Source: WHSW01 sp963828755
GTDB taxonomy: Bacteria; Actinomycetota; Thermoleophilia; Solirubrobacterales; 70-9
DNA: 64,000 nt
NCBI GenBank assembly: GCA_963828755.1
Contig: CAWHFY010000021.1
Span: 1 to 64,000, forward strand
Direction of reading: 5' to 3'
Shown here: piece after piece, positions 55,408 through 64,000 of the stretch
How positions within the stretch are numbered: the stretch's first letter is position 1
Layout: every line of letters begins with the position of its first letter
The notes under the pieces: model-generated
Databases searched by the model: none
Seen by the model: the letters and a program-made list of their open reading frames with translations, nothing else
What the model was told of the DNA's origin: nothing
Position numbers and translations under genes: made by a program

Positions 55408-58201
55408 TCAGCCGCAGCCGGTGTTGTTGCCGCAGCTCGAGCAGGTGTAGCACGAGCCCGTGCGCTGCATCATGCCGCCGCACTGGTCGCAGGCCGGGCC
55501 GAGGTCGCCGCCCGAGATCCGCGCCGGGACGACCGGCGGGGTGTCGGTGAGCGCCGCCGCCGCCGGCTTCGCCGCTCCGTTGGCGTGCCCGTTGCCGCCG
55601 TTGCCGCTCGTCTCCTCGGTTTGCGCAGGCGCCGCGGTGTCCTCGGTGAAGATCGCCAGCTGCGCCTCCTTGCGCGCCCTGACCTCCGGGGTCAGGATGC
55701 CGAGGTCCTCGAGGTCGTCGAGGTCCTCGATGAAGCGGCTCGCGACCCAGCGCATGATGTAGTCGGGCATCGACTTCGCGAACGGGATCTCCGGGTTCGA
55801 CGGTGATCCCCTCCGGCTCGAAGCGCATGTAGCTGAACTTCTTGACGAAGGTCTCGAGCGGCACCCCGTACTGGAGCCCGATCGAGACCGCGGTCGCGAA
55901 GGCGTTCATCATGCCCTTGATCGTCGAGCCCTCCTTGCCGATGTCGGTGAGGAAGATCTCGCCGACCGAGCCGTCCTCGTACTTGCCGGCGGTGATGTAG
56001 CCCTCGTGGCCGCCGATCGAGAACTTGTGGGTGATCGACTCGCGCTCGCGCGGCATCTTGCGCCGCTCCGGCCTCGCGGCTCGTCTCGGCCTCCTCGTCG
56101 GCGGAGTCCTGGGCGTCGGTGCGCAGCGCCTGTGCCGTCTTCGAGCCGTCGCGGTAGATCGCCAGCGCCTTGAGCCCGTGCTTCCAGCCCTCGGTGTAGG
56201 CCTCGGCGATGTCGTCGACGGTCGCCGTCTGCGGCAGGTTGACCGTCTTCGAGATCGCCCCGGAGAGGAACGGCTGCGCCGCGGCCATCATCTTGATGTG
56301 GCCCATGTGCGAGATCGCGCGCTCGCCGACCGCGACGTCGAAGACCGGCAGGTGCTCGTCCTTGAGCCCCGGGGCGCCGATGATCGTGCCCTTGTCGTTG
56401 ATGTAGGCCTCGATCTGCTCGATCTCGGTCTCCGAGTAGCCGAGCGCTCGAGCGCCATCGGCACCGTGCGGTTGACGATCGTCATCTGCCCGCCGCCGAC
56501 CAGCTCCTTGAACTTGACCAGCGAGAAGTCGGGCTCGATCCCGGTCGTGTCGCAGTCCATCAGGAACGAGATCGTCCCGGTGGGAGCGAGCACCGTCGCC
56601 TGCGCGTTGCGGTAGCCGTGCTCGTCGCCGAGCTCGACCGCCTCGTCCCAGCTGCGCTGCGCGGCGGCGACCAGCTCGCCCTTGACCCCGTCGTCGTCGA
56701 GCTTGTAGGAGGCGTCGCGGTGCATCCGCATGACGTTGTTGTGGGCGTCGCGGTTCGGCGGGTACTCGTCGTAGGTGCCCACCGCCGCGGCGATCTCCGC
56801 CGACTTGCGATAGCCGCGTCCGGTCATCAGCGCGGTGATCGCGCCGGCGATGTTGCGCCCCTCGTCGGAGTCGTACGGGACCCCGTCGCTCATCAGCAGG
56901 GCGCCGAGGTTGGCGTAGCCGAGGCCGAGCTGGCGGAAGGCGCGCGCGTTGTCGCCGATCTCGCTCGGTCGGATAGCTCGACGGCCCGACGACGATCTCC
57001 TGTGCGAGGAACACGTGTCGACCGTGTGCTCGAACTCCGCGGTGTCGAACGAGCCGTCCTCGCGGCGGAACTTCATCAGGTTGATCGAGGCGAGGTTGCA
57101 GGCCGAGTCGTCGACGTGCATGTACTCGGAGCACGGGTTCGAGGCGTTGATCCGCCCGGACTCGGGGCAGGTGTGCCAGTCGTTGATGATCGTGTCGTAC
57201 TGGACGCCCGGGTCGGCGCACTGCCAGGCTGCCTCGGCGATCTGGCCGAGCAGGTCGCGGGCTCGCACCGTCTTCGTCGTCCCGCCGCCGTTGCGGGCGG
57301 TCAGGTCCCAGTCGCCGTCGGCCTCGACCGCCTCCATGAACTCGTCCGAGACCCGGACCGAGTTGTTGGCGTTCTGGTACTGGATCGAGGTGAAGCCCTC
57401 GCCGTCGATCGACATGTCGAAGCCGGCCTGGCGCAGCGCCTCGGCCTTCTTCTCCTCCTTGGCCTTGCACCAGATGAAGTCCTCGATGTCGGGATGGTCG
57501 ACGTCGAGCACGACCATCTTCGCGGCGCGCCGGGTCTTGCCGCCGGACTTGATCGTCCCGGCCCAGGCGTCGGCGCCGCGCATGAAGCTGACCGGGCCGG
57601 AGGCGAGCCCGCCCTTGGAGAGGTGCTCGACCGAGCCGCGGATGTTGGAGAGGTTGATCCCGGAGCCGGAGCCGCCGCGGAAGATCTGGCCCTCCTTGGT
57701 GTTCCAGTCGAGGATCGACTCCATCGTGTCCTCGACCGAGAGGATGAAGCAGGCCGAGCACTGCGGGTGCTCCTCGAAGCCGACGTTGAACCAGACCGGG
57801 GAGTTGAAGGCGGCCTTCTGGTGCAGGAGGATGTGGGTGAGCTCGGCCTCGAACGCGTCGGCGTCCTCGTCGGTCGCGAAGTAGCCGCCGTCGCGGCCCC
57901 AGCCGGCGATCGTCCCGGCGACCCGGGCGATCATCTGCTTGACCGAGCCCTCGCGCTCGTCGGAGCCGAGCCGGCCGCGGAAGTACTTCTGGGCGACGAT
58001 GTTGGTCGCGTTCTGCGACCACGACTTCGGGAACTCGACCCCGAGTTGCTCGAACGCCGGGTTATCGGGATCGCCGATCACCGCGTCGCGAAGCTCCCAC
58101 TCGACCTCGTCGAACGGGTGCACTCCGGGGGTCGTGTGGCGGCGCTCGACGGACAGCCCCGTCAGCCCCGGATTTGCGGTGTTTGCGGCGATTTCCGACA
58201 T
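55408..58201 (-). CDS. nrdJ: B12-dependent ribonucleotide reductase, several frame breaks
   Basis: This class II enzyme makes deoxynucleotides with adenosylcobalamin. It has FNSPVWFNVGFEEHPQCSAC, GSGSGINLSNIRGSVEHLSK, NPCSEYMHVDDSACNLASIN and VLAPTGTISFLMDCDTTGIE. The C-terminal redox tail is CDQCGGMMQRTGSCYTCSSC. Breaks occur near 57010 and 56975 (a compensating pair around FLAQEIVVGPSSYP), 56445, 56065 and 55800. The ATG at 58201 follows AGAGGAG. It lies 35 bp after nrdR in the same operon. Confidence 0.94.
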
Positions 58202-58236
58202 CCTCTGACTCCTCTTCTCCAAGACTTCCTCTGCAC

Positions 58237-58722
58237 TCAGCCCGCTTGAGCGGGTAACGATGCACTCTTCCGCGCCGACCGGACGGAACCGGTCGGAGCT
58301 GACTCCGCAAAATCCGCGTTCTCCGCCGCGGCCGGGAGCGTTCCGAGGAACTGCAGATAGGCGCCGCGGTCGAGCTCGGCCAGGCCCTCGAGGCAGAGCT
58401 CCCCGATTCGACTTGCGTCGAGCTCGCCGCCGGCGCGGTCGACCTCGCGCTCGACCCGGTCGACGAGCGCCTCGACCTGCGTGGTCCCGAGCTGGCGCTT
58501 GTGGGTCGAGCGCAGCAGCGCCGCGCGCAGCTTCGCGCGGTCGAAGCGCTGGCGCTCGCCGTCGCGCTTGACCACCGCGAGCGGCGGGCGCTCGCGGCGC
58601 TCGAAGGTGGTGAACCGGTGCCCGCACGACGAGCAGACGCGCCGGCGCCGGGTCGCGGCGCCGGCGTCGGCGCGCCGACTCTCGAGCACGCGGGTCGGGT
58701 GATCGCATTCGGGACAGTTCAT
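58237..58722 (-). CDS. nrdR: Transcriptional repressor NrdR
   Basis: This 161-residue regulator has an N-terminal zinc ribbon (MNCPECDHPTRVLESR, VCSSCGHRFTTFER) and an ATP-cone (VVKRDGERQRFDRAKLRAAL). The last 20 residues are a non-conserved tail. The family represses reductase genes when dATP is bound. NrdR-box-like sites lie upstream. Confidence 0.95.
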   Translation of the reverse strand: MNCPECDHPTRVLESRRADAGAATRRRRVCSSCGHRFTTFERRERPPLAVVKRDGERQRFDRAKLRAALLRSTHKRQLGTTQVEALVDRVEREVDRAGGELDASRIGELCLEGLAELDRGAYLQFLGTLPAAAENADFAESAPTGSVRSARKSASLPAQAG

Positions 58723-58735
58723 ACGGGCACCTATT

Positions 58736-58784
58736 CTACTGCAGGTAGCGTTCTCCTTCCGAGTTATTACGCTAGATGTAGCGT
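58736..58784 (-). promoter_or_regulatory. Two NrdR-box-like sites upstream of nrdR-nrdJ
   Basis: ACGCTAGATGTAGCGT (58769-58784) fits the 16-bp NrdR box acaCwAtATwTwGtgt at most positions. CTACTGCAGGTAGCGT (58736-58751) is a weaker copy sharing GTAGCGT. They start 33 bp apart, about three helical turns, as in known double boxes, and they precede the nrdR start by 14-62 bp. Confidence 0.7.
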
Positions 58785-58825
58785 CTCAGCGCGATTAACC
58801 CGGCGCTGGTCTAACCTCAGAGGTG

Positions 58826-59674
58826 ATGTCACCCCGCGATCGCCTGCACGAGGCCCGTGACAACGCTGCCGAGCGGATGGCCGAGGCGCGCGGCGCCGCG
58901 GCCGAGCAGCTCGCCGACGCGAAGGCCGCCGCGGTCGACGCCCGCGACACGGCGGTCGACCGGGTCACCGACGCGCGCGACGCGGCGGTCGAGAAGGTCG
59001 CCGACGTCCGCGCCGCCGCCGCCGAGCAGATCGCGAAGGTGAAGCCGCGCCTACGCGGGGTCTCCCACGAGTACGCGTTCTTCGCGTCCCTGGTGCTCGG
59101 CGCCGGCCTGATCGTTCTCGCCAAGGGCGGCGAGGCCCAGCTCGCGGTCGCGATCTACGCGGTCAGCCTCTCGGCGCTGTTCGGGGTCAGCGCGCTCTAT
59201 CACCGGGTCGACTGGAAGCGGCCGTCCTCGCGCGCCTGGATGCGACGCCTCGACCACACGATGATCTTCTTCCTGATCGCCGGCACCGTGACGCCGTTTG
59301 CGCTCCTCGTGATGGAGCCGCCGCTGTCGACCGCCCTGCTGATCGCCGTCTGGGCCGGGGCGGTGGCCGGGACGTTCGTCGAGCTGCTGTGGACCTCGTC
59401 GCCGAAGTGGGTCTCGGCGACGGTCTACGTCGCTGTCGGCCTGATCGGGGCGATCGGATTCCCGGCGATCATCGCCGAGGCGGGCCTCGGCGCCGGGCTG
59501 CTGATCGCCGCCGGCGGCGCGCTCTACGTCTGTGGCGCCGTCGTCTATGCGATCGGCCGCCCCGATCCGAGCCCGACCGTGTTCGGCTACCACGAGATCT
59601 TCCACGTGCTGGTGATCGCGGCGGCGGCGGCGCACTTCGCCGCGGTCGCGCTTTTCGCCCTGCCGGCCGCCTAG
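58826..59674 (+). CDS. Hemolysin III (PAQR-like) protein with coiled-coil N-terminus
   Basis: Residues about 80-282 are a seven-helix hemolysin III/YqfA protein with HEYAFFASLVLGAGL, LFGVSALYHRVDW, RLDHTMIFFLIAGTVTPF and the His pair in FGYHEIFHVLVIAAAAAHF. The His, Asp and Ser positions form the metal site of the PAQR group. The first 75 residues are an unusual Ala/Asp/Arg/Val amphipathic repeat (ARDTAVDRVTDARDAAVEKV) with an 11-residue rhythm, predicting a long helix or coiled coil on the cytoplasmic side. GTG 58823 is an alternative start. Confidence 0.88.
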   Translation: MSPRDRLHEARDNAAERMAEARGAAAEQLADAKAAAVDARDTAVDRVTDARDAAVEKVADVRAAAAEQIAKVKPRLRGVSHEYAFFASLVLGAGLIVLAKGGEAQLAVAIYAVSLSALFGVSALYHRVDWKRPSSRAWMRRLDHTMIFFLIAGTVTPFALLVMEPPLSTALLIAVWAGAVAGTFVELLWTSSPKWVSATVYVAVGLIGAIGFPAIIAEAGLGAGLLIAAGGALYVCGAVVYAIGRPDPSPTVFGYHEIFHVLVIAAAAAHFAAVALFALPAA

Positions 59675-59678
59675 CGCT

Positions 59679-59864
59679 TTAGTTCTCGAACCGGTAGTTG
59701 CAGACCTGGCAGCGGCCCTTGCCGAGCTGCACCTGGGCGCCGCAGAGGTGGCACTTGCGGGTCGGCACGTGGCGCCAGATCGCGACCATCACCGAGAGCA
59801 CGATCAGCGCCAGCGCAATCGAGATGTAGATGGCGAGCGGCCCGACCGCGAGCGGAAGGATCAA
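59679..59864 (-). CDS. Small membrane protein with zinc ribbon
   Basis: This 61-residue frame starts at TTG 59864, which overlaps the stop of the dehydrogenase gene. It has one helix (IYISIALALIVLSVMVAIW) and a C-terminal zinc-ribbon-like motif (KCHLCGAQVQLGKGRCQVCN). It has no function I recognise. Coupling to the upstream gene is likely from the overlap. Confidence 0.6.
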   Translation of the reverse strand: MILPLAVGPLAIYISIALALIVLSVMVAIWRHVPTRKCHLCGAQVQLGKGRCQVCNYRFEN

Positions 59865-60613
59865 CTCGACGGCGCGGCCACCGGGCCGTGGACGAGCTTC
59901 GCGGCCTCGATCAGCTCGAGCACCTCGCGCTCGCGATCCGCGCGGATCAGCTCGATCGGGTCCGGGTCGCCGTTGACGAGCCCCTCGAAGAAGGCCTTGC
60001 GGGCCTGGTAGGTCGGCAGGTTGCCCTTCGCCCAGCCGCGCGCCTCGTTGAGGATCACCGCGAGCCGCGCGTAGGGCTCGCCGTAGGTGTCGGCGATCTC
60101 GCGCTTGATGCGCTTCGCCAGCGCGGGCGACGCGCCGGCGGTCGAGATCGCGATCGCGAGCGGCCCGGTGCGGACGATGGCCGGGAGGATGAAGTTGCAC
60201 AGCGACGGCACGTCGACGACGTTGACCAGCATCGCCCGGTGCTCGGCCGCCTCGTACACCGAGATGTTGGCGTCGGTGTCGTCGGTGGCAGCGATCGCCA
60301 GGAACTTGCGCTCGAGGTCGGCCGGGTCGAACTCGCGGCGCTCCCAGGTGATCGAGCCCTCGTCGGCGAGCGCGCGCAGCGCGTCGTTGGCCTGCGGGGC
60401 GACCAGGGTCACGCGGCCGTCGCAGGCGAGCAGGCCCTCGACCTTCTCGAGCCCGATCTCGCCGCCGCCGACGACCAGGCAGTCGCGGCCCTGCAGGCGC
60501 AGGCAGGCGATGTAGAACGGCGTCTCGAGCATCCCGCGGACGCAGCTCTGATCACAGATCCCGCGCTGGAACTGACAGACGCACTCCTTGCCTGCATATG
60601 ACTGAGCCGGCAT
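59861..60613 (-). CDS. Precorrin-2 dehydrogenase / sirohydrochlorin ferrochelatase (CysG N-terminal type)
   Basis: This Met8/SirC-like enzyme of siroheme synthesis has FYIACLRLQGRDCLVVGGGE (Rossmann start), EFDPADLERKFLAIAATDDT, VDVPSLCNFILPAIV and AISTAGASPALAKRIKREI. The usual family start corresponds to MLETPFYIACL at 60532. The frame extends 27 residues upstream with four Cys (ECVCQFQRGICDQSC). It is not fused to a uroporphyrinogen methyltransferase, which must be encoded elsewhere. Confidence 0.88.
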   Translation of the reverse strand: MPAQSYAGKECVCQFQRGICDQSCVRGMLETPFYIACLRLQGRDCLVVGGGEIGLEKVEGLLACDGRVTLVAPQANDALRALADEGSITWERREFDPADLERKFLAIAATDDTDANISVYEAAEHRAMLVNVVDVPSLCNFILPAIVRTGPLAIAISTAGASPALAKRIKREIADTYGEPYARLAVILNEARGWAKGNLPTYQARKAFFEGLVNGDPDPIELIRADREREVLELIEAAKLVHGPVAAPSS

Positions 60614-60624
60614 CGAGCCAGAGG

Positions 60625-61272
60625 TTAGTGACCCGCCGAGGTGCGCTCGAGCAGCGCCGGCAACTGCAGCATCGAATCGAACCCGGTCGCGCCGGCCGCC
60701 CGTGACGCTGCCGGGCCGAAGCCGAACGCCGCCATCCCGGCAGCTCGCGCCGCCGCGATCCCGAGCGCCGAGTCCTCGACCACCGCGCAGGCCGCCGGGT
60801 CATGTCCGAGCGCGGCGGCGGCGTGCAGGAAGAGGTCTGGCGCCGGCTTGCCGCGATCGACGTCGGCGGCGCTGAAGATCCGCCGGGCGAACCGGTCCGC
60901 GAGCCCGCACGAGCCGAGGGTCACCTCCATCTTCGCGTGCGGCCCGTTCGAGGCGACGCAGGTCGCCGCCCCGGCGGCTTCCACGCGGTCGAGCGCCGCG
61001 ACCGCCCCCGGCACCGCCTCGCACTGCGTCGCGAGCGCCTCGGTCTGGCGCCGCCGGTACTCCTCGGTGAACCCCGCCGGCAGCTCGCCGCCGAGCTCGG
61101 CCTCGACCAGCGCGACCACATCGGGCCACCACATACCTATGTAGTCGCGCATGCACTCGTCGGTCGTCTTCGCGAGCCCGACCTCGCTCAGCGCGGCCGC
61201 CATCACCGCGCACGTCACCCGCTCGGAGTCGACCAGGACGCCGTCGCAATCGAAGATCACCAACTCGAACAA
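60625..61272 (-). CDS. HAD superfamily hydrolase, subfamily IA
   Basis: This 215-residue phosphatase or phosphomutase-like protein carries all four HAD motifs: FDCDGVLVDSE (nucleophile Asp), CVASNGPHAKM, RGKPAPDLFL and VVEDSALGIAAARAAGM. The helical cap lies between motifs 1 and 2. It is similar to beta-phosphoglucomutase-type proteins; the substrate is unknown. It is divergent from topA. Confidence 0.92.
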   Translation of the reverse strand: MFELVIFDCDGVLVDSERVTCAVMAAALSEVGLAKTTDECMRDYIGMWWPDVVALVEAELGGELPAGFTEEYRRRQTEALATQCEAVPGAVAALDRVEAAGAATCVASNGPHAKMEVTLGSCGLADRFARRIFSAADVDRGKPAPDLFLHAAAALGHDPAACAVVEDSALGIAAARAAGMAAFGFGPAASRAAGATGFDSMLQLPALLERTSAGH

Positions 61273-61382
61273 GCGGGCGAGGATAGGCCCGCGCGGGGGG
61301 TTGGATGCCGCAATGACGGGCTACGCCCGTCGCCGACGAGCCGTTAGGGGCCGTTCTGACCCCCTGCTACTCTCGCGCCGCT

Positions 61383-63683
61383 GTGAGGCTGATCATCACT
61401 GAGAAGAACAACTCGGCCAAGAAGATCGCCGAGATCCTGTCCGGAGGCGAGGCGAAGGCCGACGCCACCTACAAGGTGCCGTTCTACATCTGGACCGACT
61501 CCGGCGGGGAGCAGATGACCGTCGGGCTCAAGGGTCACGTGATGGGCGTCGCCTTCCCCGAGGGCTACTCGAACTGGCAGGAGACCGACCTCCACGACCT
61601 GATCGACGCCGAGCTGGTGCCCGAGCCGACCGACAAGAACGTGGTCAAGGCCGTGCGCAAGCTCGCCAAGGGCGCCGACGAGATCGTGATCGCGACCGAC
61701 TTCGACCGCGAGGGCGAGCTGATCGGGCTCGAGGCGCTGCAGCAGGTGCTCGACGTCAACCCGAAGGTCGCCTCGGACGAGATCGGCGCCCGTCCCCCGG
61801 TCGCCCGGGCCCGCTACTCCGCGCTGACCAAGGATGAGATCGAGCGCGCCTTCGGCGAGCTCGACCAGCTGTCCTACGACCTCGCCTACGCCGGCTCGGC
61901 CCGGCAGGACATCGACTTGATCTGGGGCGCGACGCTGACCCGCGCGGTCTCGCTCGCCAGCCGCCGCTTCGGCTCCAACTTCCTCTCGGTCGGCCGCGTC
62001 CAGAGCCCGACCCTGGCGCTGATCGTCGAGCGCGAGCTCGAACGGCGTGCCCACGTCGCGAAGCCGTTCTGGGAGGTCTTCGCGAAGTTTGCCCATCCCG
62101 ATGGCTCGTTCGAGGCCCACCACTCGACCGACAAGTTCTGGGACCGCGAGGAGGCCGACGCCGCGCTCGCCGGGACCAACAGCCCCGGCGTGGTCAAGGA
62201 GGTGAGCTCGCGGCGCAACACGCGCAAGCCGCCGACGCCGCTCAACACCACCGCCTTCACCACGGACGCCTCGAGCCGGCTCGGGATCACTCCGGCGGCG
62301 GCGATGCGGATCGCCGAGGACCTCTACATGGACGGGTTCATCTCCTATCCGCGCACCGACAACACCGTCTACCCGAAGTCGCTGAACACGAAGGAGCTCG
62401 TCGCGTCGCTGGTTCGGATCCCGGATTTCGAGGCGGCCAAGGGCCTGCTCGACAAGCCGCTCGAGCCGACCCGCGGCAAGAAGGAGACCACGGACCACCC
62501 GCCGATCTACCCGACGCAGGCGATCTACCCCGGCGCGCTCGAGGGCCCGAAGAAGCGCGTCTACGAGCTCGTCGTGCGCCGCTTCCTGGCCACCTTCAGC
62601 CCGCCGATGATCACCGAGTCGACCCGCGCCGACATCGAGGCCGGGTCCGAGACCTACTTCGTGCGCGGGTCCGTCGTCGTCGACCCGGGGTACGCCGGCA
62701 TCTACACCTACGCACGCTCCTCGGACGAGGAGATCCCGGCGCTCGAGGAGGGCCAGAGCCTCGACCTCGACGGCGAGCCTTGGATCGTCGACAAGGAGAC
62801 GCAGCCGCCGTCGCGGATCAGCCAGGGCAAGCTGATCGAGCTGATGGAGGAGCGCGGGCTCGGCACCAAGGCGACGCGCGCGGAGATCATCCAAAAGCTC
62901 TACGACCGCGGCTATGTCTTTTCGAACCCGCCCGAGCCCTCGGAGACCGGGATCGCGATGTACAAGGCGTTCCACGACTACGTGCCCCGCATGGCGACCC
63001 CGGAGATGACCGCCGAGCTCGAGCACGACATGGACAAGATCGCCGCCGGCGAGACCTCGAAGGACGAGGTCGTGCGGATCAGCCGCGAGATGCTCCACGA
63101 CACTACAACCGAGCTCGAGTCGAAGAAGGACGACCTCGCGAAGCAGATCTGGGCGGGGATGGACGAGGACAAGTTCCTCGGCCCGTGCAAGGTCTGCGAG
63201 GAGGCCGGCCGCAAGCGGGAGAACGGCGAGCCGAACCGGCTGCGGATCATCGATCTGAAGGGCGGCAAGCGGATGTACGGCTGCGAGGGCTGGAAGCGCG
63301 ACGACCCCGAGTCGCCCGATTCCTGCCCGGTCAGCGGGCCGCTCCCCGGTCGATTCTTCGAGCTCTGGCGGCTCGAGGAGCGCTGCTCGGTGTGCGGCGA
63401 GCGGCCGCGCCTGACGGTGAAGAAGAAGGGCCCGGGGCGACCCTGGAAGCTGTGCCTCAACGACGACTGCCCGACCATGGTCGAGATGCGCGAGAAGCGC
63501 GCCGAGCGTGAGGCCGAGAAGGAGGCCCGCGAGAAGGCGAAGGCTGCGGCGGAGAACGGCGAGGGCGAGGCCGGCGCTGAGCCGGAGGAGCCGCGCCCGG
63601 CGACCGAGCGCGGCGGCCGGCGGCGACCGAAGAAGCCCGCGCCGACCACGGCGCGGACGAAGCGGGCCCGCTCGAAGACCTAG
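61383..63683 (+). CDS. topA: DNA topoisomerase I, archaeal type
   Basis: This 766-residue type IA topoisomerase has a Toprim start RLIITEKNNSAKKIAEILSG, the VGLKGHVMGVAFPEGYSNW block, acidic ATDFDREGELIG, and the active-site Tyr in DGFISYPRTDNTVYP. The start, and LAYAGSARQDIDLIWGATLT followed by SVGRVQSPTLALIVERE, follow the euryarchaeal and haloarchaeal pattern rather than the bacterial one (usually VIVESPAKAKTI). The C-terminus has two Cys-rich zinc motifs and a Lys/Arg/Ala tail like actinobacterial TopA. It is followed at once by tmk, the normal actinobacterial neighbour. It starts with GTG. Confidence 0.93.
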   Translation: MRLIITEKNNSAKKIAEILSGGEAKADATYKVPFYIWTDSGGEQMTVGLKGHVMGVAFPEGYSNWQETDLHDLIDAELVPEPTDKNVVKAVRKLAKGADEIVIATDFDREGELIGLEALQQVLDVNPKVASDEIGARPPVARARYSALTKDEIERAFGELDQLSYDLAYAGSARQDIDLIWGATLTRAVSLASRRFGSNFLSVGRVQSPTLALIVERELERRAHVAKPFWEVFAKFAHPDGSFEAHHSTDKFWDREEADAALAGTNSPGVVKEVSSRRNTRKPPTPLNTTAFTTDASSRLGITPAAAMRIAEDLYMDGFISYPRTDNTVYPKSLNTKELVASLVRIPDFEAAKGLLDKPLEPTRGKKETTDHPPIYPTQAIYPGALEGPKKRVYELVVRRFLATFSPPMITESTRADIEAGSETYFVRGSVVVDPGYAGIYTYARSSDEEIPALEEGQSLDLDGEPWIVDKETQPPSRISQGKLIELMEERGLGTKATRAEIIQKLYDRGYVFSNPPEPSETGIAMYKAFHDYVPRMATPEMTAELEHDMDKIAAGETSKDEVVRISREMLHDTTTELESKKDDLAKQIWAGMDEDKFLGPCKVCEEAGRKRENGEPNRLRIIDLKGGKRMYGCEGWKRDDPESPDSCPVSGPLPGRFFELWRLEERCSVCGERPRLTVKKKGPGRPWKLCLNDDCPTMVEMREKRAEREAEKEAREKAKAAAENGEGEAGAEPEEPRPATERGGRRRPKKPAPTTARTKRARSKT

Positions 63684-63691
63684 CGGGCGCC

Positions 63692-64000
63692 GTGTTCATC
63701 ACCCTCGAGGGCATCGACCGCTCCGGCAAGACCACCCAGGCGGCGCTGTTGCACGAGGCGCTCGGCCCGCCGGCGCTCCTGCTGCGCGAGCCGGGCGGCA
63801 CCGAGGTCGGCGAGCGGATCCGCGGGCTGCTCAAAGACCCGGCGCTCGAGCTCGATCCGCGCGCTGAGTTGCTCCTCTTCTGCGCCGCCCGCGCCGAGCT
63901 TTGCGCGCGCGTCATCGCCGGGGCGATCGAGCAGGGGCGCGATGTGGTGTGCGACCGGTTCGTCGACTCCACCGTCGCTTACCAGGGGGTCGGGCGCGGC
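63692..64000 (+). CDS. tmk: Thymidylate kinase, N-terminal part
   Basis: The first 103 codons are in the window. P-loop LEGIDRSGKTTQAAL, LLREPGGTEVGERIRGLL, AELLLFCAARAELCARVI and VVCDRFVDSTVAYQGVGRG match dTMP kinase. The usual LEGxDGSGKST reads DRSGKTT here. The GTG at 63692 lies 8 bp after the topA stop, so the two are cotranscribed. Confidence 0.93.
   Translation, partial: MFITLEGIDRSGKTTQAALLHEALGPPALLLREPGGTEVGERIRGLLKDPALELDPRAELLLFCAARAELCARVIAGAIEQGRDVVCDRFVDSTVAYQGVGRG

Overview
The window is high-GC actinobacterial chromosome, most likely class Thermoleophilia (Solirubrobacterales or Gaiellales relatives). The grounds are a 14-gene nuo operon, frequent GTG starts, a c-di-AMP riboswitch in front of an M23 peptidase, SnoaL-like proteins beginning MSQEN, and B12-dependent ribonucleotide reductase paired with nrdR. 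The taxon is inferred from gene content only. About 28 single-base frame breaks interrupt otherwise well-conserved genes. Most fit one extra base, so I read them as assembly errors of an insertion-prone long-read type and annotate the genes across the breaks.

Layout: 1-4.7 kb has an enolase-like start, a GntR regulator, a PhoX-type phosphatase, a class III aminotransferase and a cupin. 4.8-6.5 kb encodes a fusion of a cyclic-nucleotide-binding domain to a thioredoxin-reductase-like flavoprotein. 6.5-22 kb is the complete complex I operon nuoA-N on the minus strand. 22-31 kb is housekeeping: a flavin reductase, a cytochrome c lipoprotein, serS, msrB, a thioesterase, a YihY protein and a sigma-70 factor, with a strongly structured non-coding block at 26.46-26.61 kb. 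31-42 kb has lon, a YcaQ-like glycosylase, an exported hydrolase and a full arginine deiminase operon (transporter, arcA, arcB, arcC). 42-45 kb has an exported GH1 glycosidase and an arylamine N-acetyltransferase.

44.9-50.3 kb is a metal-response island and the most distinctive part of the window. It holds a multicopper oxidase with two heavy-metal-binding domains inserted, a class III nucleotide cyclase fused to a YHS domain, a DUF4396 protein, a CsoR-type repressor and an ArsP-like permease with a YHS stub. The same 17-bp palindrome lies at the divergent promoter of the cyclase and in front of DUF4396-csoR. My inference is a CsoR-controlled regulon that links metal stress to cyclic-nucleotide output. 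The cNMP-domain flavoprotein at 4.8-6.5 kb is a candidate receiver, and its paralogue at 53.7-55.3 kb carries a response-regulator receiver domain instead.

50-64 kb holds a tautomerase, a c-di-AMP riboswitch with an M23 peptidase, a lipoprotein resembling copper monooxygenases, SnoaL genes (one truncated), the receiver-domain flavoprotein, nrdR-nrdJ behind two NrdR-box-like sites, a hemolysin III protein with an added coiled coil, a precorrin-2 dehydrogenase, a HAD hydrolase, an archaeal-type topoisomerase I in the position where actinobacteria keep topA next to tmk, and the start of tmk.
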